A stretch of 64,000 nt of DNA from Apricaphanius iberus (taxonomy: Eukaryota > Chordata > Actinopteri > Cyprinodontiformes > Aphaniidae). Below, in pieces: positions 59,901-64,000 of this stretch; position 1 is the first letter of the stretch; the number at the start of each line of letters is the position of its first letter. The stretch lies in contig JAPXFQ010000184.1 in NCBI GenBank assembly GCA_028564705.1, positions 2,162,501 through 2,226,500 on the forward strand, in the 5' to 3' direction. A program made the position numbers and the translations under genes. A model generated the notes under the pieces. The model made no database searches and was not told where the DNA came from. It saw only the letters and a program-made list of their open reading frames with translations.

Positions 59901-62363
59901 TTCTGCTAGACACTCCCGATATGCTCCAATACGTTGGTAACCAAGTTTCTAATCATACTAATATGACCCATCCCCTAAAACAGTGGTTCCCAAACCTATT
60001 ATGCTGGGCCCCCCCTTTAGTTTAGAAGGAAATCTCCTCCCATCACCAGTTTCCTCCCACGTACCTTCCAGTGAAATCATTTTAAGTATACCTTTTTTGT
60101 TATGGAGCATCAATATCCAACATTGCTTTTATTGCTTTATTTCTAAAGTCTGTTTGCACAAGTGCTTTAAAAAGATAAAGATAAGATAGTTTTGCCTTCA
60201 GATAAGAACTATAGCTTTATTAGAACATGGTAAACATCCTGTTACCTATCCATATTACATCCATTTTTTGGGTGGGGCAGGGTTTTTAAAGGGGGTCTTT
60301 GTTTCAGAGTTATTGCCCATCATTTCTGCTATCATTTTCCGGCCCTGCAAATGAGTAACGGCATTACCCAATCTCGTTCACTGATAACTTCAGTTGGCTG
60401 CTTAAACCTAAAACAGAAACTGCTGGCTTGACTTAGTTTATCTAGAACTAATTTCTTTCACAGATGACTGGGCAGTCCTTATATATGCCATTAATATATT
60501 TTAAAGGGAAAGAACAGTTTATTATTTATGGCATGCATTACGTTAATTCACTCACCCAGACAATTTTGGGGTCGCTTGGAGTCCTTCAGGAGAAGTTTGT
60601 ATCCAGTCGCAATCAGCGTATATCCATTTCATGGGGGAACTAGAAGTCTAAAAAACCCATTATGTGCCACAGCACTCCTTAATTTCACCAATGTTTTGTA
60701 ATAAAGCACTAGCGCTATCCCCCAGTGAGTTCAGAGCGTCTCTTACGTGCGTTGATGTCTGCCTATAAAAAGCCATTGGCTTTTAATCCAACTACACTAA
60801 CGCGCGATTTCAATGATGTCCCTGCCGTGCAGCATCCTGGTTGTAGTCTGAGCAGGACTTTCACTCTGTGCTGTGTTGGCTAGACAGAACTTGCTACTGC
60901 AACATGGTTAGCTTTTGCGTGTTTCCAAATTGCTCAAACAAAACGACCAAATAGACCAAGTTCAGCTTCTACGGGCTCCCTTTCCGCAACCTTCGCAGAC
61001 TACAGCTGCAATGGCAGACGGCTGAGTCGTCACTGAAACCGCTGGTCAGTGTGCTAGCTTTAGATTTGTTAAACTGACAAAAAAACGACTAATTGAATCG
61101 GGACATCTCCAGCCTCAACTATTTACAATTTTTCTATTAATGTTACTTTTCATTTGTGAAATCCTTTTTTAATAAAGTTGTGTATAATTTTCTAATAGAG
61201 ACTGGGACAGTTGATGGAGCTGTAGCTTTGGCATGTTGGTCTTGAAAATATCCTTAACTGTATGTCAGACAATTAGTCTGTTGCACTTCGACTCTCTTCA
61301 GTCTTGTGGTGTAGGAGACTTTCACTTTTCCGCTTTTTCTGTTTCTGAGTTCCTGGTACTATGTGGCTGGTGTTGGTTTTGGCTCTTCTGGTTGCACAGC
61401 AGGTGGTGGGACGATATTTTACCAGATCCTGGTTTTGGATACCTCAGCTTTGGCTCTAGAGGGTATAGCCGTCCTATTTCCCCGTCTTTAGCTTTGAGCG
61501 GCTGCCTGTATTAGAAAAAATGCTGCTGCTAATTGATGTTCCTGAAGTCGCGCGTCGCCTCCATCATGTTTGTCATTTTAAACTGCTTTGGTCATGGATT
61601 TCAGTTTGGACACCTGTCAGTGTTGGTTTCTCCTGATGTTTTTTCTTTTAGTTTGATCACTTAGTTGTTTTTATAGTTCATTGTTTTAAAAATGTAGATT
61701 TTATTTTTCTAACAATTGTAACCTGTTGGTGACTAGCTGTTAGTTTGCCTTTGATTGTTGTTGAAGAGATTGCTTGTGTCTTGTAAAGTTCTTTAAAAAA
61801 AATTTTTATCTGCATTTCAACGTGAAATAAACATGTTTTCAATTAACTTTGAGTTTTATCTCATGAATCCATCATTTAAGACTTTTTTTTTTTTTTTTTA
61901 ATTCCCACATGATCATATGAAACTAAAAGGTTGCTGCTTCCACTGCTAGCATCGGGTGGAGTCTGTAAACATTTTATGTTGAGGCTGTGAGAACCTGACC
62001 TGCTTCCTCCCATCTGCCTCGCTGCCTTTCACTTCGCTGCGTTTTATACTCCCGTCCTCCCCTCAGCTCTTCTTCTGATTGGCTGCTCTTGGTTGTGCAA
62101 CTTACCTTTATGGTTTGCAAACTGGTCCAACCTGTTTGCTGCCGTGGCGCTTGGCTCTGAGACACGTGAAGGCCTTCTTAACTGCTAATGACGGTCTTTT
62201 TTTGTGTGTCCCTCCTCCCCTTTCAGAATGCCACGCCTGCTACCATCAGAGCTGCTTCCGGACAGGTAAAGACTGCCCCCGCTGTCGGAGGCTGGCGGAG
62301 CGCCGGGAGAGGATGGCGCGCAGAAACATGGAGGAGCAAGAGGACGAAGGAGGGGGGACCTAG
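32636..62363 (+). CDS. rubcn: Rubicon: RUN and cysteine-rich Beclin-1-interacting protein (21 exons)
   Basis: Join of the 21 exons listed below: 2868 nt, 955 residues (human about 972). Rubicon binds the UVRAG-Beclin1-VPS34 complex and Rab7 on late endosomes, restrains autophagosome and endosome maturation, and supports LC3-associated phagocytosis (known for the family). Layout: RUN domain about residues 14-180; Ser/Pro-rich middle with [19 protein letters not shown] and RSFSDTG phosphosite-like motifs; STPSSLYME and [20 protein letters not shown] about 445-490; acidic/coiled PI3K-binding segment about 491-556; then the Rubicon homology domain about 690-945 with zinc-binding Cys/His clusters (CAGC, CQCC, CEFC, CQRC, CYH, CPRC). 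All junctions keep frame. An in-frame TAG at 32594-32596 precedes ATG 32636. A 75-nt cassette (49818-49892) could add 25 residues, and an unspliced form could end at 59302. Confidence 0.93.
33480..34060 (-). mobile_element. LINE reverse-transcriptase 3' fragment in rubcn intron 1
   Basis: Minus-strand 33833-33612 encodes [20 protein letters not shown] and continues [12 protein letters not shown], the region after the reverse-transcriptase palm in fish L2/Rex-like LINEs (usual form YLGVHLDNKLDW). The surroundings to 34060 continue as decayed LINE. 5'-truncated and inactive. Confidence 0.7.
34930..35083 (+). CDS. rubcn: rubcn exon 2 (RUN domain start)
   Basis: Acceptor TGCTTTCAG, donor CAG|GTCAGC. 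Encodes [20 protein letters not shown], near identical to the mammalian RUN start. Confidence 0.95.
35308..36779. mobile_element. hAT-like element with a nested MITE, rubcn intron 2
   Basis: The left end CAGGGATGTCCAAAGTGCGA and the reverse complement of the right end CACAGATGTCTAAACTTTTT are related hAT ends, close to those of the element at 961-1764. The target duplication is not recognisable. A different element, 35629-36585, splits it. Confidence 0.55.
35629..36585. mobile_element. MITE with GGCTGAACGATT inverted repeats, TA duplication
   Basis: The left end CGGCTGAACGATTAATTGCG and the reverse complement of the right end GGGCTGAACGATTTTGG share 12 terminal bases (after the first); TA lies on both sides (35627-35628, 36586-36587). 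Inside, inner repeats of AAATCGCAATTTG and TTAAATCGCAATCGCAAT are inverted. It lies inside the hAT-like element at 35308-36779. Confidence 0.75.
36988..37071 (+). CDS. rubcn: rubcn exon 3 (RUN domain)
   Basis: Acceptor TTTGCAG, donor CAG|GTATGG. Encodes [20 protein letters not shown], matching human TDYWQFVKDIRWLSPHSAL. Confidence 0.95.
38153..38312 (+). CDS. rubcn: rubcn exon 4 (RUN domain)
   Basis: Acceptor CATCCTCAG, donor ACG|GTGAGT. Encodes [20 protein letters not shown] and the RKYYN block. Confidence 0.95.
38441..38547 (+). CDS. rubcn: rubcn exon 5 (end of RUN domain)
   Basis: Acceptor GCTCTTCAG, donor GGG|GTGGGT. Encodes [20 protein letters not shown] then [11 protein letters not shown], almost the mammalian sequence. 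Confidence 0.95.
38706..38955 (+). CDS. rubcn: rubcn exon 6
   Basis: Acceptor TTCCCCCAG; the donor AAGT|GTAGGT is chosen because it alone keeps phase 1 into exon 7. Encodes [12 protein letters not shown] (human LVTKSQSLTALPS) and a low-similarity Ser/Arg-rich stretch. Confidence 0.85.
40380..41150 (+). mobile_element. Decayed LINE reverse-transcriptase relic, rubcn intron 6
   Basis: With several stops and shifts, the + strand reads [12 protein letters not shown] (reverse-transcriptase block B), then a [12 protein letters not shown] part, and [18 protein letters not shown] near the end, which matches the C-terminal block of the L2-type LINE at 3810-4040. Old and inactive. Confidence 0.6.
41439..41855 (+). 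CDS. rubcn: rubcn exon 7 (Ser-rich middle)
   Basis: Acceptor GTGATGCAG, donor ATG|GTGAGT. Encodes [20 protein letters not shown] and [11 protein letters not shown]; these islands are the conserved part of the otherwise disordered middle region. Confidence 0.93.
42377..42424 (+). CDS. rubcn: rubcn exon 8, 48-nt in-frame cassette
   Basis: Acceptor TTTATGCAAAG after a pyrimidine-rich tract, donor GCAG|GTTGGC. Phase 1 at both ends, so including or skipping it keeps frame. Encodes [15 protein letters not shown], matching the mouse Rubicon segment GGPRNITIIVEDPIA that I recall as absent from the common human form. Probably alternatively spliced. Confidence 0.8.
42701..44328. mobile_element. Tc1/mariner relic with a nested MITE, rubcn intron
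   Basis: The left end CAGGTAAAACAAGTATTGAA and the reverse complement of the right end, CAGGTAAAGCAAGCACTGAA, are inverted repeats of a known fish Tc1 type. Inside, 43060-43240 carries decayed transposase words (CCCACACCATGATGCTTCCA). It is split by the MITE at 43490-43849 and is inactive. Confidence 0.7.
43490..43849. mobile_element. Nested MITE with GGGCT ends and TA duplication
   Basis: The left end GGGCTAGGTATCGATTCAAA and the reverse complement of the right end GGGCTGTGTTGGAAAAAA, flanked by TA (43488-43489 and 43850-43851). Rich in GATTC and GAATC words. It interrupts the Tc1 relic at 42701-44328. Confidence 0.65.
44504..44599 (+). CDS. rubcn: rubcn exon 9
   Basis: Acceptor TTCATCAG, donor TCCT|GTGAGT. 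Encodes [13 protein letters not shown] (human [12 protein letters not shown]). Confidence 0.92.
45345..45460 (+). CDS. rubcn: rubcn exon 10
   Basis: Acceptor TTTACTTCAG, donor AAAAG|GTAGAG. Encodes [20 protein letters not shown] then FGSCADLEK, nearly invariant among vertebrates. Confidence 0.95.
45574..45772 (+). CDS. rubcn: rubcn exon 11 (PI3K-complex-binding segment)
   Basis: Acceptor ATTTTGCAG, donor CCACA|GTATGC. Encodes [20 protein letters not shown], an acidic run, then [18 protein letters not shown]. In mammals this region contacts the class III PI3K complex. Confidence 0.95.
46052..46159 (+). CDS. rubcn: rubcn exon 12
   Basis: Acceptor CATGCTCAG, donor CAAG|GTACAG. Ser-rich, ending [17 protein letters not shown] (human LSDSGSADEVDEFEIQ). 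Confidence 0.93.
46780..48590 (-). mobile_element. L2-type LINE, 5'-truncated, intact reverse-transcriptase frame
   Basis: The minus-strand frame 48563-47049 has 504 codons without a stop. Reverse-transcriptase blocks in order: [66 protein letters not shown] (catalytic), [31 protein letters not shown] (catalytic ADD), then FRFLGSTI and the C-terminal [14 protein letters not shown]. The 3' end is the tail AGCTGATTCTGATTCTGATT, a short tandem repeat as in L2/CR1 elements. The endonuclease domain is missing. The long open frame suggests recent insertion; it lies antisense in rubcn intron 12. Confidence 0.88.
47049..48563 (-). CDS. LINE reverse transcriptase (partial ORF2)
   Basis: Open frame inside the L2-type LINE described at 46780-48590. 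It encodes palm and thumb parts of a non-LTR reverse transcriptase with both catalytic Asp motifs (FVDF and FADD) present. No endonuclease domain precedes it, and the first ATG (48563) is not the native start, so the product could not complete retrotransposition by itself. Confidence 0.85.
   Translation of the reverse strand: MGSPRLAEDLNDFFSRFETTFTPSTSPTISITKGLASPQTIPIPDPLPALTICEQDVRQLFQKQRIKKAPGPDGVSPSCLKVCADQLAPIFTQIFNNSLELCEVPSCLKRSTIIPVPKKSPVTGLNDYRPVALTSVVMKSFERLVLSHLKEITDPLLDPLQFAYRANRSVDDAVNMALHYILQHLDSAGTYARVLFVDFSSAFNTIVPELLHQKLSQLTVPPSTCQWITSFLTDRRQQVKLGNFISSTRSLSIGAPQGCVLSPLLFSLYTTDCTSRDPSVKLLKFADDTTVIGLIRDGDESAYRREVEQLVLWCSQNHLELNPLKTVEMTVDFRKRPPSTSPLIITNRPVPTVESFRFLGSTITRDLKWTSHIDSIRKKAQQRLYFLRQLRKFNLPQELLTIFYTAIVQSVLTSSISVWFGSATRQDRDRLQRTVRSSERIIGTDLFRARVRKRARKITTDPSHPGHNLFRLLPSGRRYRALYAKTTRHKNSFFPQAVALMNSE
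49818..49892 (+). CDS. rubcn: rubcn candidate 75-nt cassette exon
   Basis: Acceptor GTCCCTCAG preceded by TTTCTGT, donor TCAG|GTATAT. The 75 nt are open in phase 1, the same phase that exon 12 leaves and exon 13 takes up, so inclusion adds 25 residues (beginning [15 protein letters not shown], then [10 protein letters not shown]) without disturbing frame. I know no mammalian counterpart. It sits alone between transposon relics, yet has low T content and codon-like composition. Confidence 0.5.
50050..51110 (-). mobile_element. Tc1/mariner-like relic in rubcn intron
   Basis: Starts near GTACAGTGACTTTGAAAAGC, a Tc1-like end, and 50690-51030 reads on the minus strand like decayed transposase. 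The + strand word CCCACAGCATGATGCTGCCA is the usual mark of the transposase block SIMLWG. Another small element with AATATTGG/CAATATT words appears nested around 50170 and 51130. No intact frame. Confidence 0.6.
52944..52968. repeat. Poly(T) tract
   Basis: A run of more than 20 T in the long intron before rubcn exon 13; possibly the reversed poly(A) of a retroposed sequence, but no body was recognised beside it. Confidence 0.8.
53747..53807 (+). CDS. rubcn: rubcn exon 13
   Basis: Acceptor GTTTTCCAG, donor CCAT|GTGAGT. Encodes [20 protein letters not shown] (human DADIRRNTASSSKSF). Confidence 0.92.
53961..53991. repeat. (TA)n microsatellite
   Basis: About 15 TA units in the intron between rubcn exons 13 and 14. 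Confidence 0.95.
54030..54162 (+). CDS. rubcn: rubcn exon 14
   Basis: Acceptor T-rich tract then TTTAG, donor AAAAG|GTGCTA. Encodes [20 protein letters not shown] then EHDAPQK, nearly invariant. Confidence 0.95.
54310..54455 (+). CDS. rubcn: rubcn exon 15
   Basis: Acceptor GCCTACCAG, donor CCAAA|GTCAGT. Encodes [20 protein letters not shown] and [20 protein letters not shown]. Confidence 0.95.
54485..54603. mobile_element. Small palindromic MITE, 119 bp
   Basis: The ends TAGCTGCGTTTACATG and, reversed, TAGTTGCGTTTACATG match at 15 of 16 positions, and further inverted words occur inside (GTAATCTGAAT / ATCCGATTAC). TA lies at both extremities. A fold-back element in the intron after exon 15. 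Confidence 0.75.
54789..54853 (+). CDS. rubcn: rubcn exon 16 (first zinc-binding cluster)
   Basis: Acceptor TCTCTTCAG, donor CCGG|GTATGA. Encodes [20 protein letters not shown]; the CAGC pair starts the Rubicon homology domain zinc cluster. Confidence 0.95.
54950..55600. repeat. Probable fish interspersed repeat
   Basis: Ends near TTAATAAATCAGGCCCC, a terminus I associate with a dispersed fish element. The left end and class are not defined. Confidence 0.35.
55711..55949 (+). CDS. rubcn: rubcn exon 17 (Rubicon homology domain core)
   Basis: Acceptor CTCATCTCAG, donor AGG|GTGAGT. Encodes [40 protein letters not shown] and [11 protein letters not shown]; Cys and His zinc ligands are conserved. 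Confidence 0.96.
56318..57569. mobile_element. MITE with TGGGCAATAT inverted repeats, TA duplication
   Basis: The left end TAGTAGTGGGCAATAT and the reverse complement of the right end TAGGGCTGGGCAATAT (57554-57569) match except at three positions; TA is at both limits. The 1.25-kb interior includes TGCAATTATGA / TGCTGCAATATA words and no transposase. It fills much of the intron between exons 17 and 18. Confidence 0.7.
57808..57869 (+). CDS. rubcn: rubcn exon 18
   Basis: Acceptor CCCTTTCAG, donor AGAGA|GTAAGC. Encodes [20 protein letters not shown] (human VRLLRVQLCHMKNMFKTC). Confidence 0.93.
57961..58114 (+). CDS. rubcn: rubcn exon 19
   Basis: Acceptor TTCCTTTTAG, donor CATG|GTAAGA. Encodes [20 protein letters not shown] and continues to HVAGCM, the start of the last zinc cluster. 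Confidence 0.95.
58238..58331 (+). CDS. rubcn: rubcn exon 20 (zinc cluster)
   Basis: Acceptor run of C then CAG, donor GAAG|GTGAGC, a strong consensus site. Encodes [20 protein letters not shown] then [11 protein letters not shown], conserved in mammals. Confidence 0.95.
58332..59302 (+). CDS. rubcn: Read-through extension of rubcn exon 20 (candidate alternative C-terminus)
   Basis: The rubcn frame continues open past the exon 20 donor for 323 codons to TAG (59300-59302). The predicted tail is dominated by Glu, Lys, Arg, Ser and Gly: acidic blocks ([20 protein letters not shown]), a central [20 protein letters not shown] region, and a basic block ([20 protein letters not shown]) that looks like a nuclear or RNA-binding signal. 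It resembles no family I recognise. If the intron is retained, the product (about 1233 residues) would lose the last zinc-cluster ligands encoded by exon 21 and so probably Rab7 binding. The ordinary splice is strong, so this would be a minor or regulated isoform, or an open frame by chance or compositional bias. AATAAA at 61171 or 61826 could end it. Confidence 0.45.
58831..58876. repeat. Perfect 21-bp inverted repeat, 4-nt loop
   Basis: Left arm 58831-58851 (starting CTCACCGTCTCTCACTGACA), loop GAGT, right arm 58856-58876, an exact reverse complement. In RNA it would form a 21-bp hairpin. It lies inside the open frame that follows rubcn exon 20. Confidence 0.95.
59303..60903. other. rubcn last intron, non-coding
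   Basis: AT-rich sequence without supported exons. At 59981 a CAGTGGTTCCCAAACC word resembles the end of a hAT/Charlie-like element; no partner end was found. Confidence 0.4.
60904..61065 (+). pseudogene. THAP-domain N-terminal relic
   Basis: From ATG 60904 the frame reads [16 protein letters not shown], a TAG stop, then [10 protein letters not shown] and LQLQWQT. The C-x4-C pair, the FYGLP and the Trp are THAP-domain features. The stop and the missing C-terminal C-x2-H mark it as dead. It sits in the last rubcn intron; no P-like inverted repeats were found around it. Degraded and only moderately certain. Confidence 0.55.
61826..61831 (+). terminator. rubcn: AATAAA in the last rubcn intron
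   Basis: A consensus poly(A) hexamer (another is at 61171-61176) downstream of the read-through frame. Either could end an intron-retained rubcn transcript. Use is unknown. Confidence 0.3.
62227..62363 (+). CDS. rubcn: rubcn exon 21 (last zinc ligands, stop)
   Basis: Acceptor CCCCTTTCAG. Encodes [20 protein letters not shown] then [14 protein letters not shown]; stop TAG 62361-62363. Compared with human, the C-terminal tail after this point is shorter and acidic ([11 protein letters not shown]). Confidence 0.95.
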
Positions 62364-63079
62364 GGGCGACCGCTCAATGACCTCAGGAAGGAAGAGGAGC
62401 ACAAATCGACGATGATTGTAGCCATGGACCTCCTCCCCGTCTTTATCTCGTTCCTCTCAGATCGCCACATGTGGAAGTTGAGTTTTGAGATGAATATTTT
62501 CCATAAGCCCGTTTAAGATATGCACTTTATTTTATTAATGCTTGAAAAGTTTACCGACTAATATGCAAAAATCAATTTGTTAATCTCCACAATGTGGAAA
62601 AAAAACAACACATTTCTTTAAATCTGTCACGTCTGTATTTTAACATTTACTTTCTTACACCTAACAAACTAATAATACAGACTGTACTCCTCAAAAATCT
62701 GAGTTTAATCATGATCGAAGAATAGTTAGTTTTAAGGTTATTATAATTGTCTAACTCTTCTCCTTTTTACCAGCTGTCATTCCTGTACAAATCGACCAGT
62801 TCTGTATGAGGGGAGCCAACCTGCTGCCTTGCACAGCATACTTGATGCTAATATTTTTTCAGTTTCATGTGCAACATGAGCCAAAGAGCGTTCTTTAAAT
62901 GTCAGCACTTGTGTGTTGTGATATTTGTTGTGAAGTCTAACCAATCCGTCAACGAAATAAGAGTGTTTGATTCAGCCTGAGGCTTCTACCTCTTTACTGG
63001 TAAGACGCTTATTTTATTAGCGCTTGACTATGTTTTGGATTAATTTTTATTTGTAAGAATAACACTGGAATTAAATAAA
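62364..63079 (+). other. rubcn: rubcn 3' UTR to candidate poly(A) signal
   Basis: No open frame of note. AATAAA at 63074-63079 is the first consensus hexamer after the stop, giving a 3' UTR of about 0.7 kb. Confidence 0.55.
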
Positions 63080-64000
63080 AAAACAGAACTTTTAAAATTT
63101 GATTTAATAACATTGTTTAAACAATCCCTCAGGTGCAGTTTTGTTTTAATTTGAGTAGTCAGAAAGTATTTACCAATTTACCGTGTACTTTCTAAGCCTT
63201 ATGTTTTGTTTTATGCTCTTTTAGACCCTTATTTTGTGACCAATGAGCATATATAGGAAAAGCTGGCAGAGTCTATCAGCGAAGCTAAATTTGCAGGAAC
63301 GGGACAGGGAGTCGGTGTTGCAAATATCTGTGAAACTGCAAATTATTTGTTGTCCTGCTGCTTAATGTGTGTGTGTGTGTGTGGACTTAGTATGAGTGCT
63401 GGTTTGCATCTCTACTTGCTGCCCTTTCTGATTTCTGTTCAACTTTTGAGATAACCGTGTGTTTGGTTCATTGCACTGATCTGGTGTGTCTGGGTGGGAT
63501 GGTGAGTTTGGATGTCATTCTTCTAATGTTCGTTTTAAGAACATGAAATGTTACTGCCTGAAGTAGTTTCTGCCTAATTGTTCCATAATTTAAATCAACT
63601 CAAACTATTTATACTCTAGTGTTTGTGTAAATGTCTCAGCAAATCCACTCACTGCATTAGAGATTTAAGGTCTAAAATTATCATCAGATTAATGTTGATA
63701 GGGTGTTGTGTGACTCTCCTTTTAAGGTAACTCCATGTGTTTAAAGAAATAAGAAATTACTTTAAAAAATGCATTGCAGATTTTGTTTTTTGCACTTTTC
63801 TTAAAAACCAAGCGGCTTCAAACTAAATTGTGCTAATTCATAGTTATTTCAAATACAAAAAGGCAAAAGTAAGGTTCCACGTGAATATATATATATATAT
63901 TTTGTTTTTTCCTCCATTCAGTCACTGTTTCAGTTAAATTTTATTGCTAATCTCTTTGGGATTAACCTTTTCAATATGTATGCACTTGAATTTTCACAAA
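63080..64000. other. Downstream non-coding DNA
   Basis: No gene seen to the window end. Contains a short (GT)n run at 63367-63382 and an (AT)n run at 63885-63899. Confidence 0.4.

Noticed and set aside
60001..60300. Possible hAT/Charlie-like element beginning CAGTGGTTCCCAAACC at 59981
   Set aside because: Only one end recognised, no partner end or duplication found, so not listed as an element.

Overview
The window looks like nuclear DNA from a teleost fish. Its genes are split into short exons by AT-rich introns, and it is crowded with relics of fish transposons (Tc1/mariner, hAT, P-element-like/THAP, L2-type and R4/Dong-like LINEs, palindromic MITEs). Two vertebrate genes can be reconstructed exon by exon, both on the + strand. 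Exon boundaries come from splice consensus, phase continuity and recalled mammalian homologues; there is no transcript evidence.

Region 1, 1-19.2 kb: no coding exon recognised. It holds hAT-like elements (961-1764, 6641-7406, 9466-10358, 16541-17870), a P-element-like transposon carrying a broken THAP domain (1937-3539) with another element nested in it, two LINE fragments and a Tc1 relic. It may be intron of a longer upstream-initiated tsc22d2 transcript, because the long first exon known in mammals is not in the window.

Region 2, 19.2-23.8 kb: tsc22d2 (TSC22 domain family 2-like), short isoform. Three coding exons (19491-19582, 21161-21212, 21587-21877) give a 144-residue leucine-zipper protein. 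A long 3' UTR with several polyadenylation signals follows.

Region 3, 23.8-32.4 kb: intergenic, with Tc1 relics, a 1.1-kb AT-rich MITE, SINE-like and R4/Dong-like LINE fragments, and two microsatellites.

Region 4, 32.4-63.1 kb: rubcn (Rubicon), the autophagy and endosome regulator. Twenty-one coding exons join in frame to 955 codons: N-terminal RUN domain, Ser-rich middle, PI3K-complex-binding acidic/coiled segment, and C-terminal cysteine-rich Rubicon homology domain. Most introns hold transposons, including a 504-codon L2-type reverse transcriptase.

The most unusual signals are in rubcn. (a) The frame stays open for 323 codons past the exon 20 donor, predicting a highly charged alternative C-terminus; this stretch contains a perfect 21-bp inverted repeat. 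(b) There is a possible 75-nt in-frame cassette exon. (c) A 48-nt exon matches an alternatively spliced mouse segment. (d) There are two competing first-exon ends, one a GC donor, with the same phase.
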